Source: Sclerotinia nivalis
Taxonomy: Eukaryota > Ascomycota > Leotiomycetes > Helotiales > Sclerotiniaceae
DNA: 64,000 bases
Direction: 5' to 3'
Assembly (NCBI GenBank): GCA_029531795.1
Contig: JAPEIS010000006.1
Span: 124,001 to 188,000, forward strand
In this document: positions 11,217-23,290 of the stretch, piece by piece
How positions within the stretch are numbered: the first letter of the stretch is position 1
Layout: the number at the start of each line of letters is the position of its first letter
The notes under the pieces: model-generated
Seen by the model: the letters and a program-made list of their open reading frames with translations, nothing else
Database searches by the model: none
Told to the model about the DNA's origin: nothing
Made by a program: the position numbers and the translations under genes

Positions 11217-13640
11217 ATTAGTATATTGTCGATATACAAAAGAATAGAAACGCCTTTGCCAACGAATAGATTTGGATTTACAAAGGAAACTGATAAATCT
11301 AATTTTTTAAAAAACTTTTTAATTACTAACTATCAAATTCTCGAGGCTTGTTTAAAACTATAAAATGACTTTTTGAGCTTAAGAAAAACTCTAACTTCTT
11401 GAAGGTTTTTCTGAAGCATTTCTTTGATTTTAGGGAACACTTTTTTAAAGAACTATAGAATTTTTATTAATATTTTTATATTTATTAATTTCTTATTAAG
11501 AAAAACAATATTTATATTTATATTATCTATTTTTAGATCTTCAAATGCAATTTTAGCAAATAGAATTCTCAATATAAAATATTTATTGATTTTTGCAAAT
11601 ATCTTTTTGAAATCGATACCTTCTTATTATAGATATCCTTTAATAATGAATTTAATCTTCTATTTGGTTATCTTATTGAATTAATTCATTTTGTTTTACA
11701 AAACCTATTTGGAAGTCATCAGTTTCTTGTCTTTCAATATTTCTCTTTGTATAATCTCGAATATACCGTTCTCTCGAAGACTAATCAATTCAGATTTGAT
11801 AACTTTTAATTATTGTTTATTATCTTCTTGTATAACCTTCTCAAATTCTATTGTTTCAAAAAGCACTATTGGATTATCGATTTGAATAAAGTTTTCAATA
11901 TCAACAATAATAACTTTCAAAACTTTTATTTATTGTACAACTTGATCACTAAAAATCTTTTTCAAATAATATTTGCAAATAATATTCAATAAACTTCTAA
12001 TTATATTAACATCTGTTTGTAGGATCTCCTTCTATATCGAAGATCTTCCTTTTTTCTTTTATTGAAATTCTTTCACTACAAATGATAGATTTCTCTTCTT
12101 AACTTTTGAAGCTCTCTTATCTATACCAGATTTTGAAATTGCTCTGTCTATACCAGACCTTAAAATTGCTTTGTTTATACCAAACTTTGAAATTGTCTTA
12201 TCTATACCAAACCTTAAGATTGCTTTATCTATATTAGATTTTAATTCAATTGAAGTTTTTTTAAATAGAAAATTATATTCATTGAAATCTGTATCTATAA
12301 TTCTTATTATCTTCTTAAAAAGAAAACTAAATAGAAAATAAATATAATATTTATCTATTTTAATAAATACAAAATCCCTTTTTAATATTCGTGATTCAAA
12401 CTTCTTTATTAATTTTCCCGGATATTGAAAATTGAGAGTAAATACTTTATAATCAAATATTTGTAGATTCGAAAAATCCAATAATCTATTATAGTATACT
12501 TCGAAAGAAATTATCGCTATAAATAAAGATCCTGATTTCCTGAATAATAAAGCTTTTATTGAAGTTCTATTATATAACCAAACAATATAACAAATCGTTA
12601 ACTTCTATTAATCGTTTGATATACCTACCTGATCGAATAAACTTCTAAATCTAATACTGATATCTTGAATTTATTTTTTGGCGATTTCGTTTATAAAATA
12701 CTTTCCTGAAAAAAAAGATTCGAATTGTATATTAAGTTTCTTGAATTCGTTTTGAAATACTATATTAAATTCATCTTTTCCATTATCTATATAAACAATT
12801 ACAACTTTTTCTTTTGTTTCGTTTTCAATTTCCTTAATAAGATTTATTAAAATAGAAATTATTATTATAGCCTTTTTATTCTTTATATAATATATCCAAT
12901 CAACTTTTATAATATCATTTATAATAAAAAGAAAATATCTATTTTTATTTATCAAAAAAAAAAGAATTCCTAAAAGATTACAATATATATATTAAAGCTT
13001 TTTGAATATACAAACAATTGTCTTTTTATTGAAATACTCTTTCATTCATTCTGAAAAATATAATCTACAAACTTTTTTTCCTTTCGTTTTAGATCTTTTA
13101 GTAAATTTCAATCCTTCAAATCTTTTTTTCAATCTATCCATTTGATTGTAATTGAGATATTCTAGATATCGATATACCAATTCTGTATTTGTTTTTTCGA
13201 GATTTCTTTCTTTGTCATCTTGAAAAGTAAGATTCGCTATATTTATTTGAAATGATTATTTGATTATATATGATCCGGATATAAGTTTTACAATGAATTA
13301 AAGTTATCCGAATTTCCAATAAAAAGCTGAATCTCCTTCAAAGATAACTTTACATTTTGTCGATATAAAGAGTTTAATAGATATTAATTATATATTTTTG
13401 AATTTTGATACAAACCAAACATCTGTAAATTCGAAATTGCCAATCCTAGCTTTCCCAAATGTAATACTTTTAATATAGATATTATTTACAATTTTCATAT
13501 TCCTTGGAATCGATCAATATTGAATATATTCAAGATTATCGATTTAATCAATGAAATATTGAATAGCTTCTAAATCAAATATCCAATCCGTATTTGAATC
13601 AATCATATATATAACAGACTCTGAATAAACAATACCATTA
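11217..13640 (-). mobile_element. Ty1/copia remnant F, RIP-decayed
   Basis: On the minus strand the order is copia-like. The integrase core is at 12671-12955, with an NGKDEF-like motif where copia elements have D/N-N-G-x-E-F. The integrase C-terminal segment is at 12059-12481, with a FxSRxLKRD-like stretch followed by an IxDxDFNEY-like stretch. Reverse transcriptase follows at about 11680-11217, ending exactly at a degraded YIDNIL box (family YVDDIL) where the LTR of copy B begins. A run of near-identical repeats of about 12 residues (pattern GIDKAILRS) lies at 12110-12240. The rest of the element is absent. Confidence 0.75.
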
Positions 13641-13712
13641 TGTCACGAGGAATGATTACTATATAAACCCAATTAACCACTCGGTAATTGTGACGTCACT
13701 TTTATCGTGATA
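13641..13712 (+). mobile_element. 72-bp LTR-like insertion with CATTA target duplication
   Basis: The insert begins TGTCACGAGG and ends TATCGTGATA, a near-perfect inverted terminal pair of LTR type (TG...TA, with TA a likely RIP change of CA). The pentamer CATTA flanks it on both sides, at 13636-13640 and 13713-13717. It contains a TATAAA-like string near its start. It is too short to encode anything. It is either an exceptionally short solo LTR or a small non-autonomous element. The termini and duplication are directly visible; mobility is inferred. Confidence 0.75.
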
Positions 13713-13845
13713 CATTATATTAATCTTCTTCAATTATTTGAATCTTAGTTTCTTCATTATCGTTATTATCATTTTTCCCTTTCTTGCTTTTTCTAACAAA
13801 TACTTTAGCTTTTACTAAAATATAACAATCCTTTTGATAATGATC

Positions 13846-14410
13846 TGTCACGGGTAATCATATGATACCTGATTCATATAACTGGTGATCTACGATCACC
13901 CTATACTCTACGATCATTAAACCCTTCATTTCATATTAGTTATCAGACTCTTCTAGATCTTGTCGATCTTTATAATCATCAACCCTTTTCTGATATTATA
14001 TAGATCGAAGTCTAATCTAATTGATGCTTCTCGTCGGTTAGATAGCTTTTATTAAATCTATATATATTATTTACGATCCTTAAGATCGAAAGCAGATCAT
14101 TTCAATACAATTCTCATTCAAGACACATTTTAACTCTAATACTTCATTATAACTATCTTCTCTTCGATCCCTTCAATGTACTCCGTAATCGTATTATCTC
14201 GTAATAGTTATAAGCCCGGTAGCTTTTAATCTACTCAAACTTCTATTACACGATCATTTAGTTCTTAAAAGATCGCCCTTCTTCATTTCATTTCTATTTT
14301 CATTATAAATCCAATTATCCTATATCTCTTTCAGTTATCTTTCAAATATAACAAAAGATCAATCTGATTCTCTTCTTTTTGTTATTTGTACTCAATAGCC
14401 AAAATAATAT
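13846..14410 (+). repeat. Probable LTR start, extent uncertain
   Basis: A TGTCACGGG terminus of the kind seen at the other LTRs starts at 13846. It is followed by about 560 bp with a composition different from both sides: less AT-rich, with many GATC and CGATC words and few ORF-like stretches. Copia remnant E follows on the same strand, so this may be its 5' LTR. I could not place the 3' terminus or a target duplication; the end given here is approximate. Confidence 0.4.
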
Positions 14411-17135
14411 CTTCGTTTACAAAATAAATGTTTAATTATCGGAATCTGGGAATTAATCGATTCAAATAACAATCCTCTTATATCCATTTCGAATGGAATT
14501 ATTTTTAATTTCAATCTAACAAATAAACCAATTACATTTTAAATCGATTGATTATCCGTTAGATTACCAATTCTATTTTCTATTGCCGATCTTCAGGCTA
14601 AATACGATCAAACTAACCAAGATCGATATCGGCGGGAATTTATAGAATACCTTACGGCAATCCAAGTTCGGTAAGATACAAATGGGGATACTAATATAGG
14701 GAATTCTAGCGAAAATACATTGGGATCCATATTAGTTTGATTTATTGCTTCTTTTTCTATAACATTCCAAAACATTATAACTGAATTTAGTATTCTTTAA
14801 ACAAAGTATCGATATCGTTAACACAAATATATTCAGAATCACAAAGCTTTTCGAGATATATATAAATGAATCGAATCAATTGTAGATCAAATTCATTTTA
14901 TAGAGTTTTCCATTTGTAATAAAGGTACTATATTTTTTTCATTCAAAACGATCATTTCAATATTTAAAGGGAAACTCGTTTCTATAATAATTATTGTCAA
15001 AATGGCAATACTATATGAATATCGATCTGTACTAGCACAAACGTCGTTCGGCAGAATCGATTTTATCAAATAGTATAAGGATTGGATTATAATCTATACC
15101 AAAGCTCTTTTATATAAGATAACTAAGGTTTAAGATGAAGTAGCCACTATTACATTTCTGCAAACGATTAATACCAGATTGTTTCTAATTTAAACAAATA
15201 TTATAATTATACAAATCGAAATGAATAATCAATTCGGATTATCTAATCTTTCATTTCAATAATTTGGAGATATCTTTGAAGGATTAGTCTATCAGAATTC
15301 AATAGTTTCTAAAACCAAAAGAGATGTATATTTCACTTTTAGTTTTTCCCAAAACGATAAAAAGTTTAAGAAAAACAAGAAGGAAACCAATTCTAAAGGA
15401 AACTCGGATGCTAATAGAATTTGAATATATTCTTGCAAAACAAAAGTCGATTGAAAGAATAGGTTAGAACATCAATATCATGTAAGCAATTATCGAATTA
15501 TAGAACTAACGTTCACTGGTAAGATAGATACAATACTTCGAAGGTATTATACCGAATCCGAATTAAAAATGATCAAGAATCGAATTAATTTATAATTATA
15601 GAAGCATTTATATATTGAATAAATCAAGAAAGGATGAATAAAATCAAATATAAATCCTCCCGAAACTCTATTCAATATTACTATCTTTGATGCTCGTATT
15701 AATCAAGCAAGGGTCTATACTACTGTTATAGGGGTTCACTGTCTCTCCAACAGTACCCTGCTCGATAACTATAGTACTATATATATTATAAATAATATCT
15801 CTCTTATAGATAATCATCGATATATATTATCTAGCCTTAATGATCTTATAAAAGCAGGTATTATATCCTTTCAAGTTTTAAATCATAGTACTCGTACAAT
15901 CAAAGGAATTATCGAAAGAGAGGGTTATCCTAATAATGATCTCGTTTTAAACAATGTAGCATTAATCCTTAGTTTCTATATCAATATCGTTTTAAAGATT
16001 CGATTGTTGAAAGCTGGTATATAATATTCTGGATACAATTGTACTCTCCGTAAAGAAGATCTTTCAAATAGTATTATAATAGCTAGATGCATTTGTACTG
16101 AAAATCTTGTATTCTTAGAATACAAATTATTTTCAATCTATTCAAATACTTTTCTATCTATTCCTGTAAGCAATTTTTCTTTGATGTATCCAATAATAAA
16201 TCGTAAAATCAATAAAGCATTTTATTGATCTTATGATCCATTTTTTCCTAAAGAGGATACGAATGAATTATAACATAAACGTTCAGGATATCTGGGAAAA
16301 GAAACATTCGAATATCTAGTGTTTGCAATACGAAATGTCAAGATAAAAGGTATTATTCGTATCGAATGTACAAACTATACTCACACTCATACAAAACAAA
16401 TCATCTTTCGTACACCGAATAATCGCCAACCGCCTCGACCATTCTACAAAATCCAATGGGATCTTTTTGATTTCGACAAAGAGTATATAAATGTATTATA
16501 GCTTTTCATAATCAAAGATATATACAATGACAAGATCTTTTCGTATCCCTTCTACAGAAAGACTTACAATGAAATGTTTTCCATTATACAAAACTTCTTT
16601 ACTTGAATTCATCGTAAATACAGTCTAGCAATTATAGGAATCAAATAGGATAACGATACATCTATCATTGGAATCATAGGAGATACATTTTTCGAGAAAT
16701 GGATTAAACAAGAAAGCATTGAACTTGAGCTATCCCTTTCTTATACACACAAACCCAATAAAGGATTAGAATACACAAGATAAGAAATAGTCATCAAATA
16801 GATCAAAATAAAGATTATATCGGATTTACTAGATAAATTATAGATAGAAATGATGCAAATTATAATCTATTTATATAATATAAACTCTTTGAAAACCAAA
16901 TCCTTCAAATCTCTAAATGAAATATTTGATATATAATTCCGTAATTATCTTCGCAAAGATAATCCTTTGTTTGTAAAGAAAATATTTAACGATCTCCGTT
17001 CCAATTGGAATGGGATCTATAAATATGGATATAGAATTTATCCTTTGGATAAAAATAGAAAAACTAAATTCAATAGAAAATGATACAAAATCAACTCTCG
17101 AGTATATATTGAGTATTTGGTGGATTATATCCTAG
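14410..17135 (+). mobile_element. Ty1/copia remnant E, RIP-decayed
   Basis: The clearest part is 16270-16860 on the plus strand. A GAG-pre-integrase/zinc-finger-like segment with RNVKIKG and IECTNY is followed by a PxRPFYKIQWDLFDFD segment like the start of fungal copia integrase cores. Further on there is an HKPNKGLE-like segment in the place of the usual H-x-PN-G-x-E. Upstream (15000-15600) there are gag-like remains with many stops. It differs in sequence from copia remnant F. The element ends where the LTR of element C begins. Confidence 0.6.
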
Positions 17136-17621
17136 TGTTACGATCACAGATCTTACAATAACTGATCGTGTGAATACACGTTATGATTTGATCAAATTAG
17201 TATTAGATTAAGGTGGTTGTAGGAACAAACGAGTATAGATCATATTAATATCAAATCATGTGATAGAGCATTGGAGTTTCGAAGGCTTTCAATGCTCTTG
17301 AAGTATTGGAGTTTTGAAGGTTTTTAATGCTCCTAGAACATTGGAGTTTCGAAGGCTTCTAATGTTTCCGGAGTATTGAAGCTTTAAGGGCTTCTAGGGC
17401 TCTCAAATACGAAGGTCTATATAAGCAGAATGGATTCCTTTATTTGTAGAGCTTCGTGTTCAAAAACAATTATTAGTTTAAATACTATAGTTATTATACA
17501 ATACAATCGTTATACTTTTATTCTTACCAAGTTCTTGTTTGATCTTTAGTAGAAATCATTATAGTCTTTCTATAAACCCTTTGATCATTTCTTAATGATA
17601 AAGGATTGTAGCGGCGTAATA
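17136..17621 (+). repeat. 5' LTR of Gypsy element C, with 35-bp tandem repeats
   Basis: This LTR of about 486 bp starts TGTTACG and ends CGTAATA, the RIP-altered inverse of the start. Inside U3, four copies of a 35-bp unit start at 17271, 17306, 17341 and 17376 (consensus ATTGGAGTTTCGAAGGCTT plus variable bases). A TATATAA box follows 11 to 15 bp after the last unit. Gag of element C follows downstream on the same strand, which makes this its 5' LTR. No matching 3' LTR is in the window. Confidence 0.7.
17418..17424 (+). promoter_or_regulatory. TATA box of the element C LTR
   Basis: The string TATATAAG lies directly downstream of four 35-bp tandem repeats within the LTR and about 200 bp before the LTR end. 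This is the expected place for the U3 promoter of a retrotransposon. Confidence 0.5.
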
Positions 17622-20104
17622 CTTTGAGCATCTTTATTAGTTCAAATATCGATTTGATATATTTCATTTCGAATTATATCTTTGTAAGATTTCATTACTA
17701 ACATTTTTTCGAATAATAATAATAATGACGATAATGATAACGATGTCGAGTTATTAGATGCCGATCCTGTTTTAATATAGATTACGGAAATCTTATGAGT
17801 AGTAGTGTTTGATAAGTATTACGGTAATCGAAGGGAACTCGAAATCTTTTTATTTCAAATCGAAATGTACTTCAAATTTAATATTGTCAAATTTGTGATT
17901 CCTGATAATTATAGTCTATATGTCTCCTTTTATCTTTGTGGAGAAATGGTCAAATGGATTCAATTTTATCTCAGAGATTACTTTATCAAGTCTAGAGATC
18001 ATTGTATGATAGTTATACGAATCATTTTCGAAAGCTTCGCAGGATTCAAAAGAGAAATCGGACAAGTATTTGGGGATATCGACGAAGTTAAGATAACCAA
18101 ACGAAACCTTTTCGTTTTGAAACAAATCGGAGCAGCAATCAATTATGTTACGGAATTCAGATGATATACTAATCAAACTGGATGGGATCAATAGACTTTG
18201 CTAAATTATTTCTATTACGGTTTCAAAGATTATATAAAATTGGAATTTGTAAGAGGTATCGAATCTATGAATATCAACGAAATGATAGAATTTGCAATTA
18301 AGATCGATAATCGGTTTTACGAATATTAACGAGACAAGAAGTTCCAAAACTATTCAGATTAGAATTACAAGCAAAACAAAGGAAAACGATGTTAAACTAG
18401 GAATGAAAGCTATAGAGATCCGATGAAGCTGGATACTATTATTCGAAGAAAGCTATTCAAGGAAGAAATGGATAGGTGTAGAAATGAAAAGTTATGTTTC
18501 AAATGTGGGCAATTAGGATATAGAGCTGCAATTCATCGCCAAAAGAAACAAGGAAACTTCAATTGGAATAAGAAATCTTGGAAGGGCAAAAAGCAATTCA
18601 ATGTGATATTCGTATTCCAATTATATGTTTTAAATTGTGTGGATTTAGGTTTTAAAGAACAATTGGAGGATAATCAATTCGAAGAATTAGAAGATTCAGA
18701 AGAAGAATCAATTTTGTGGATCAATCGAAAACTAAGTTTAGGGGAACTTTGGATTATACAGTATATCGACGAATGGAATCGTCGAATTTGGAAATTTGGA
18801 GAAACAAATGAAGGAACTTATAATAACGATTTAAATGTAAAAGGTATTGTAAAGGAAGAAACTTATAAAATAAGAATTATCGACAAATACAGAATCTTAT
18901 AATATAGAGTTATGATCAACTCTTTCTTTGTCGAAAGAACTTTATATCATTATATGAAAATACTCGAATAAAGAAAAATATGGGAAGTTATTTACTTTTA
19001 TCATGATATTAATTATTTTATATATAAGATACATCTAATATGACAAATGGGGGATAAATATTTGGTGCAAATCTAAATCATACAATTTCTATAGATAACA
19101 GGATATTTTCTCCAAGTTATATAAGGACTACCTTTAGTCATCAAATGGAAAAATATATTCGACGATGAGATTTCAGTTGGTCAAACAATTACAAACGATA
19201 AAGAAGAAGATTATTAGAATGCTTTTTTATCTAGTCAATTAAATCGCTTAATTGATCAAATTGATCAAATTGACCAAATTGATTAAATTGATTAAATTGA
19301 CCAAAACAACCGAATGGATCAAAATAAATAATTAAATGCTACAGGATATAGTGGATAGATCAATTTGATGGTTATAATCAATGAGTATTGACTCAGAGCT
19401 ATGATAGATTTTGGAGCAATCGGAAATTTTATCGTACAAGAAGTTGTACAAGAAGTTGGTATAAGGTTTCAAACGAAGAAATATCCATATGTATTGTAAT
19501 TAGTAGATGGATAACTAATTGATGCTGAAAATGGGATAGTACGAATGGAGACCAAGTCAATAGAAATGTAGATAGGTGAACATTACGAGTTCATATAGTT
19601 TGATATAATTCTATTGGGGAATTATCAGGTTATATTGAGTATATTATGGTTGATATGGTACAACCCCAATATTAATTGGAATCGAGGAACTTTGATACTC
19701 GACCAATGCGATTGCGATTATCGAGATATGTACGAGTCTGCGAGATTGAATATACGCTTTAGGAAATTGAAAACAAACAACCCTATCGATGTAGGATATC
19801 AAGCCCAGGATCCCTTACTGATGGATATACTAGTGGAGTATAGAAAATATGCAAAACTTTTCGAAGAATGAAAGAACTATAAGGCTTTATCAGAACACAA
19901 GCTGTGAGATTATGAAATAATGCTAACAAAAGGAAAGATGTTTCCATTTGGATCTATTTATCAAATATCGGAAAAAGATTTGAGAATGTTCAAGGAATAT
20001 ATTGATGATAGTTTAAAGAAAGATTGGATCAGAAAATCCATTTTACAAACAATTAGCTTTGTATTATATATATCTAAAAAAAATGGAATCAAAAGGCTAT
20101 ATAT
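17622..20104 (+). mobile_element. Gypsy element C internal region: gag, protease, start of reverse transcriptase
   Basis: Gag is readable from about 17805: a FxxQIEMYFKF start, then a WIQxYLRDY block, then FAGFKREIGQVFGDIDE, as in fungal chromovirus gag. A zinc-knuckle remnant (CFKCGQLGY, later Cys and His degraded) lies at 18499-18540. The protease motif is degraded to DFGAIGNFI near 19400. The N-terminal part of reverse transcriptase (FGSIYQISEKDL to KKNGIKRLYI) lies at about 19930-20104. It stops where the LTR of element D begins. Stops are scattered throughout. Confidence 0.75.
19251..19304. repeat. 9-bp tandem repeat ATTGAYYAA
   Basis: Six head-to-tail 9-bp units (ATTGATCAA, ATTGACCAA, ATTGATTAA) lie between gag and protease of element C. 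The differences among units are all C/T, as RIP would give. In the element's frame they would encode a run of Asp-Gln-Ile. Confidence 0.8.
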
Positions 20105-20341
20105 TGTCACGGGGTCAGGGCCGGGCCACTGGACCGGCCCCTTTAGTAGGCTCCACCTATCCGATCCAGCACCGAGCAAAGCACACTCGATGATCATACC
20201 CTGTAAAAGCGCTAGGGCTCGAAACCCTAATATATATAAATATATTTAAAGGAAACATTCCTTTTATAGAAATATAACTTTTCAAGCTATATCTTATCAA
20301 TAAAAATGATTTCTGTTATCCTGTCTACTATCTCCGTAATA
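20105..20341 (+). repeat. 5' LTR of element D, related to the solo LTR at 9444
   Basis: It starts TGTCACGGGGTC like the LTR at 9444 and ends GTAATA (RIP-altered GTGACA). The last 110 bp or so align with that LTR: the TATTTAA(A)GGAA hairpin, the region of the ACGTAGCTC hairpin, and the AATAAAARTGATT and CTGTCC-like tail. The U3 halves differ completely in sequence. This one has its own GC-rich hairpins at 20118-20140 (7-bp stem), 20213-20229 (5-bp stem) and 20248-20264 (7-bp stem). It interrupts the reverse transcriptase of element C. No 5-bp repeat is seen across it, as expected for the left LTR of a longer insertion. Confidence 0.7.
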
Positions 20342-23290
20342 CTACATAGCTTTCTTCTATCTGTATCAACACTTCTACAATATCGTCCCATCCGCACTCG
20401 TCTAGCCAGCCCGGCTCCCCTGAAGAATTCGCTACCGCTGTAATCAGTGATACTACGATTTGATATCGTTACTTCATCTTTTTTTACGAATTCAGTATAA
20501 AAATGAAAACAAAAATAACCGATCTACAATCCGCAATTCAAAAACTTACTCTCGATCTGCAAATCGAGAAAACTGTATTTATATAATGGAAAAAAGAGAA
20601 CGATAGATTGATTATCTATTTAACTCAACTCCATCCTGTCCCCGTTGCCCCACCTATTTCAACCCCTACCGATCTGATCGACCCCTCGCCTCTGATTCCT
20701 ATTATAATTCCAACTGTTGTTTCTATTCTATCGAAACCTCAATTGAATAAGAAAGTACCTGATCCTGCATTGTTTAATAGAACGAAAATCGATCTTGATC
20801 GATTTGTCAATCAAATACAGAATAAAATATATACTAATTCCGACTACTTCACTTCCCTGTATTCCTATCTGACTTATATAACTAGAAGATTAACTGGACC
20901 CGTTATTATACAAATTCGACCATATAATATCAAAAGACAATTTGTTAAACTTACCAATTATAAAGATCTATTGCAAATACTAGAAAAAATTTATAAAAAC
21001 CAGAACAAACAAACCAAAACCCGGAAACTCCTGATCAATCTGAAATAAAGAAACCAACCATTCCATATCTTCTATACTGAATTCCAAAAACTAATATTGA
21101 AAGTTAGGATGACCAACAACAATAATACCCTAATTATCCTATTAGAACAAGCTCTATCGAATAAACTGAAGAACCAGATTGTTATTGCTGAGCTCCCTAC
21201 AGATAATACTGATACATTCGTTGCTTTTATACAAATATTGGAGAATCACTATCTATACCTGATAAGACCGACCAGCTCCAATCGTAACCCAATCGTCCCG
21301 CTATCCCACACTACTATTCAAAACCTGAATCCTGTTAATCGTACCTCCGCTCCGTCCCCGAATCCTATTGTCCGATCTACTGCTCCCGCTACGATTATAC
21401 CTGCTAAAGATCTAATGGATCTCAGTTCCCAAAGATATACTAATAAATACAAACAAAGGGAATGCTTCCATTGTAGATCTATTGATCACTATATGAAAGA
21501 TTGCTTGTTCCTAGATAATCGTCCTGTACAAGCTAAAGCTAGCCTTACCAATCTTGCCCCGCCATCCCCTGTTCCGTCCTTCGCCCAGATCCAACCATAT
21601 ACTATATCATCATACAATCTATCCCCTCTCAATTCCCCGAATTCGGAAAACAAAGCCTGTCTAATATAAATCGTTATCAAACAAAAACTCTATACATACT
21701 ACACTTATCCATTGCTACAATTCGAGATTTATCTCTCATTGAAAAAACAAATAATCAAACAAATTTGATAATATTATCTATTACTATCCTACCAATACCT
21801 AATCGATCCTATTCTATTTATATTATAATAAATAACAAATATAAAGAATATACTTTCATAAATCGAAATTGAATTGAAACTACCAAACTCCCAATATACA
21901 AATTATTTATCCCATTCGAAATCATTGAATTCGATAGGAAAATACTATTTGAAAACCAAATGAATCGTTATATTCTAACCAATCTACAAATCAACAATCA
22001 CTACGAAAAAAGATCAAAAATCTACATCACTAAATTAACCCATTATCCGATTATCCTAGAATTAGTATAACTAAAAAAGTACAATCCCTATATCGAATTC
22101 GTATTTAATATATTCCAATTCGATAACAAATTCTATCGAAAATTCTGTAATACACTATTACAATTATCCCATATAAAAACATTACAAAACATCCCAAAGA
22201 AAGCCTACCCAATATATCTGCCTTTCCATCCAGATACTCTTCAAAGCAAAAACATCATATCTATATCAATAAAAACCTACACAATATACATTCACTGCGA
22301 TTATAAGATATTCTAGATTACTATAGATCTGATTAACGATATCCTATCCCAAAGAAAAGATCTTATCCCATCTGACCTACCTAAAGAATTCCGATTTTGG
22401 ATCGATGTATTCTTTTCGCGAAACACCGACAAACTGTTCCCGCATCGATTATACAACCACGATATCTATCTAAAGAAAGAAGCCAAACTATCATTTAGAA
22501 CTCTCTATTTCATATCCCGAAACGAGCTTACTACTCTAAAAGACTAACTATTCAAGAACCTTCAAAAAGAATTCATCTATCCAAATTCGTTCATTTCGGC
22601 TTCGCTTGTTCTATTTGTCAAGAAACCCGATAGAGGATTACAATTCTGTATCAACTACCGAACTCTAAATAACCTATCAACGAAAGATCGCTATCCATTA
22701 TCGTTTATTAAAGAATCCTTGAACAATCTAAAAAGAATAAAGTTCTTTATAAAGATCGATATTATCTCTGTATTCAACAATATAAAAATTAAAAAAAAGC
22801 AAAAACATCTAACTACTTTCTATACCCGTTTCGATCTATTTGAAACTCTAATTATACCCTTTGGATTAACCAATACACCCATTACATTTCAACGTTTTAT
22901 CAACAATACCCTACAAAAGTATCTAGATATATTCTATACTACTTACCTAAATGATATTCTAATCTACAATAAAACCCGTTCTGAATATATTGCTTATATT
23001 CAAAAGATTTTGAAAGCCTTAAAGAAGACTAATCTATATACAAATCTAAAGAAATACAATTTCTTGAAACCTGAAACCAAATTCCTGGACCTTATTATAA
23101 ACCAAGAAGGTATCCAAATGAATCCTACAAAGATCAAAACGATCATTGAATAGAAGATTCCAATTCACCTGACAAATATACAAGCATTTATTGGATTTGG
23201 CAATTTCTATCAACGATTTATTCATAGTTTTTCGTCTATCATATATCCATTAATTAATCTAACTCGAAAGAACATCCCATTTGTTTGGAA
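20342..23290 (+). mobile_element. Gypsy element D: gag and reverse transcriptase, RIP-altered
   Basis: Gag may start at ATG 20503. It reads as a Pro-rich segment followed by a capsid-like region at 20746-21045 (DPALFNRTKIDLDRFVNQIQ). A CCHC zinc knuckle CFHCRSIDHYMKDC lies at about 21460-21505. Reverse transcriptase is best preserved at 22560-23153, with the YLNDI box replacing YLDDI, then IKTIIE and a stop from a Trp codon. The start of the RT connection region follows ([12 protein letters not shown]). RNase H and the integrase core are absent: at about 23290 the sequence jumps to an integrase C-terminus. Confidence 0.75.

Noticed and set aside
12059..12481. Repeat protein with GIDKAILRS-like units
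   Set aside because: As a stand-alone gene it fails: the frame belongs to the integrase C-terminal part of copia remnant F, with repeats in its variable linker.
17271..17407. CRISPR-like array of regularly spaced repeats
   Set aside because: The 35-bp units are contiguous with no spacers, and the genome is eukaryotic; they are LTR tandem repeats.
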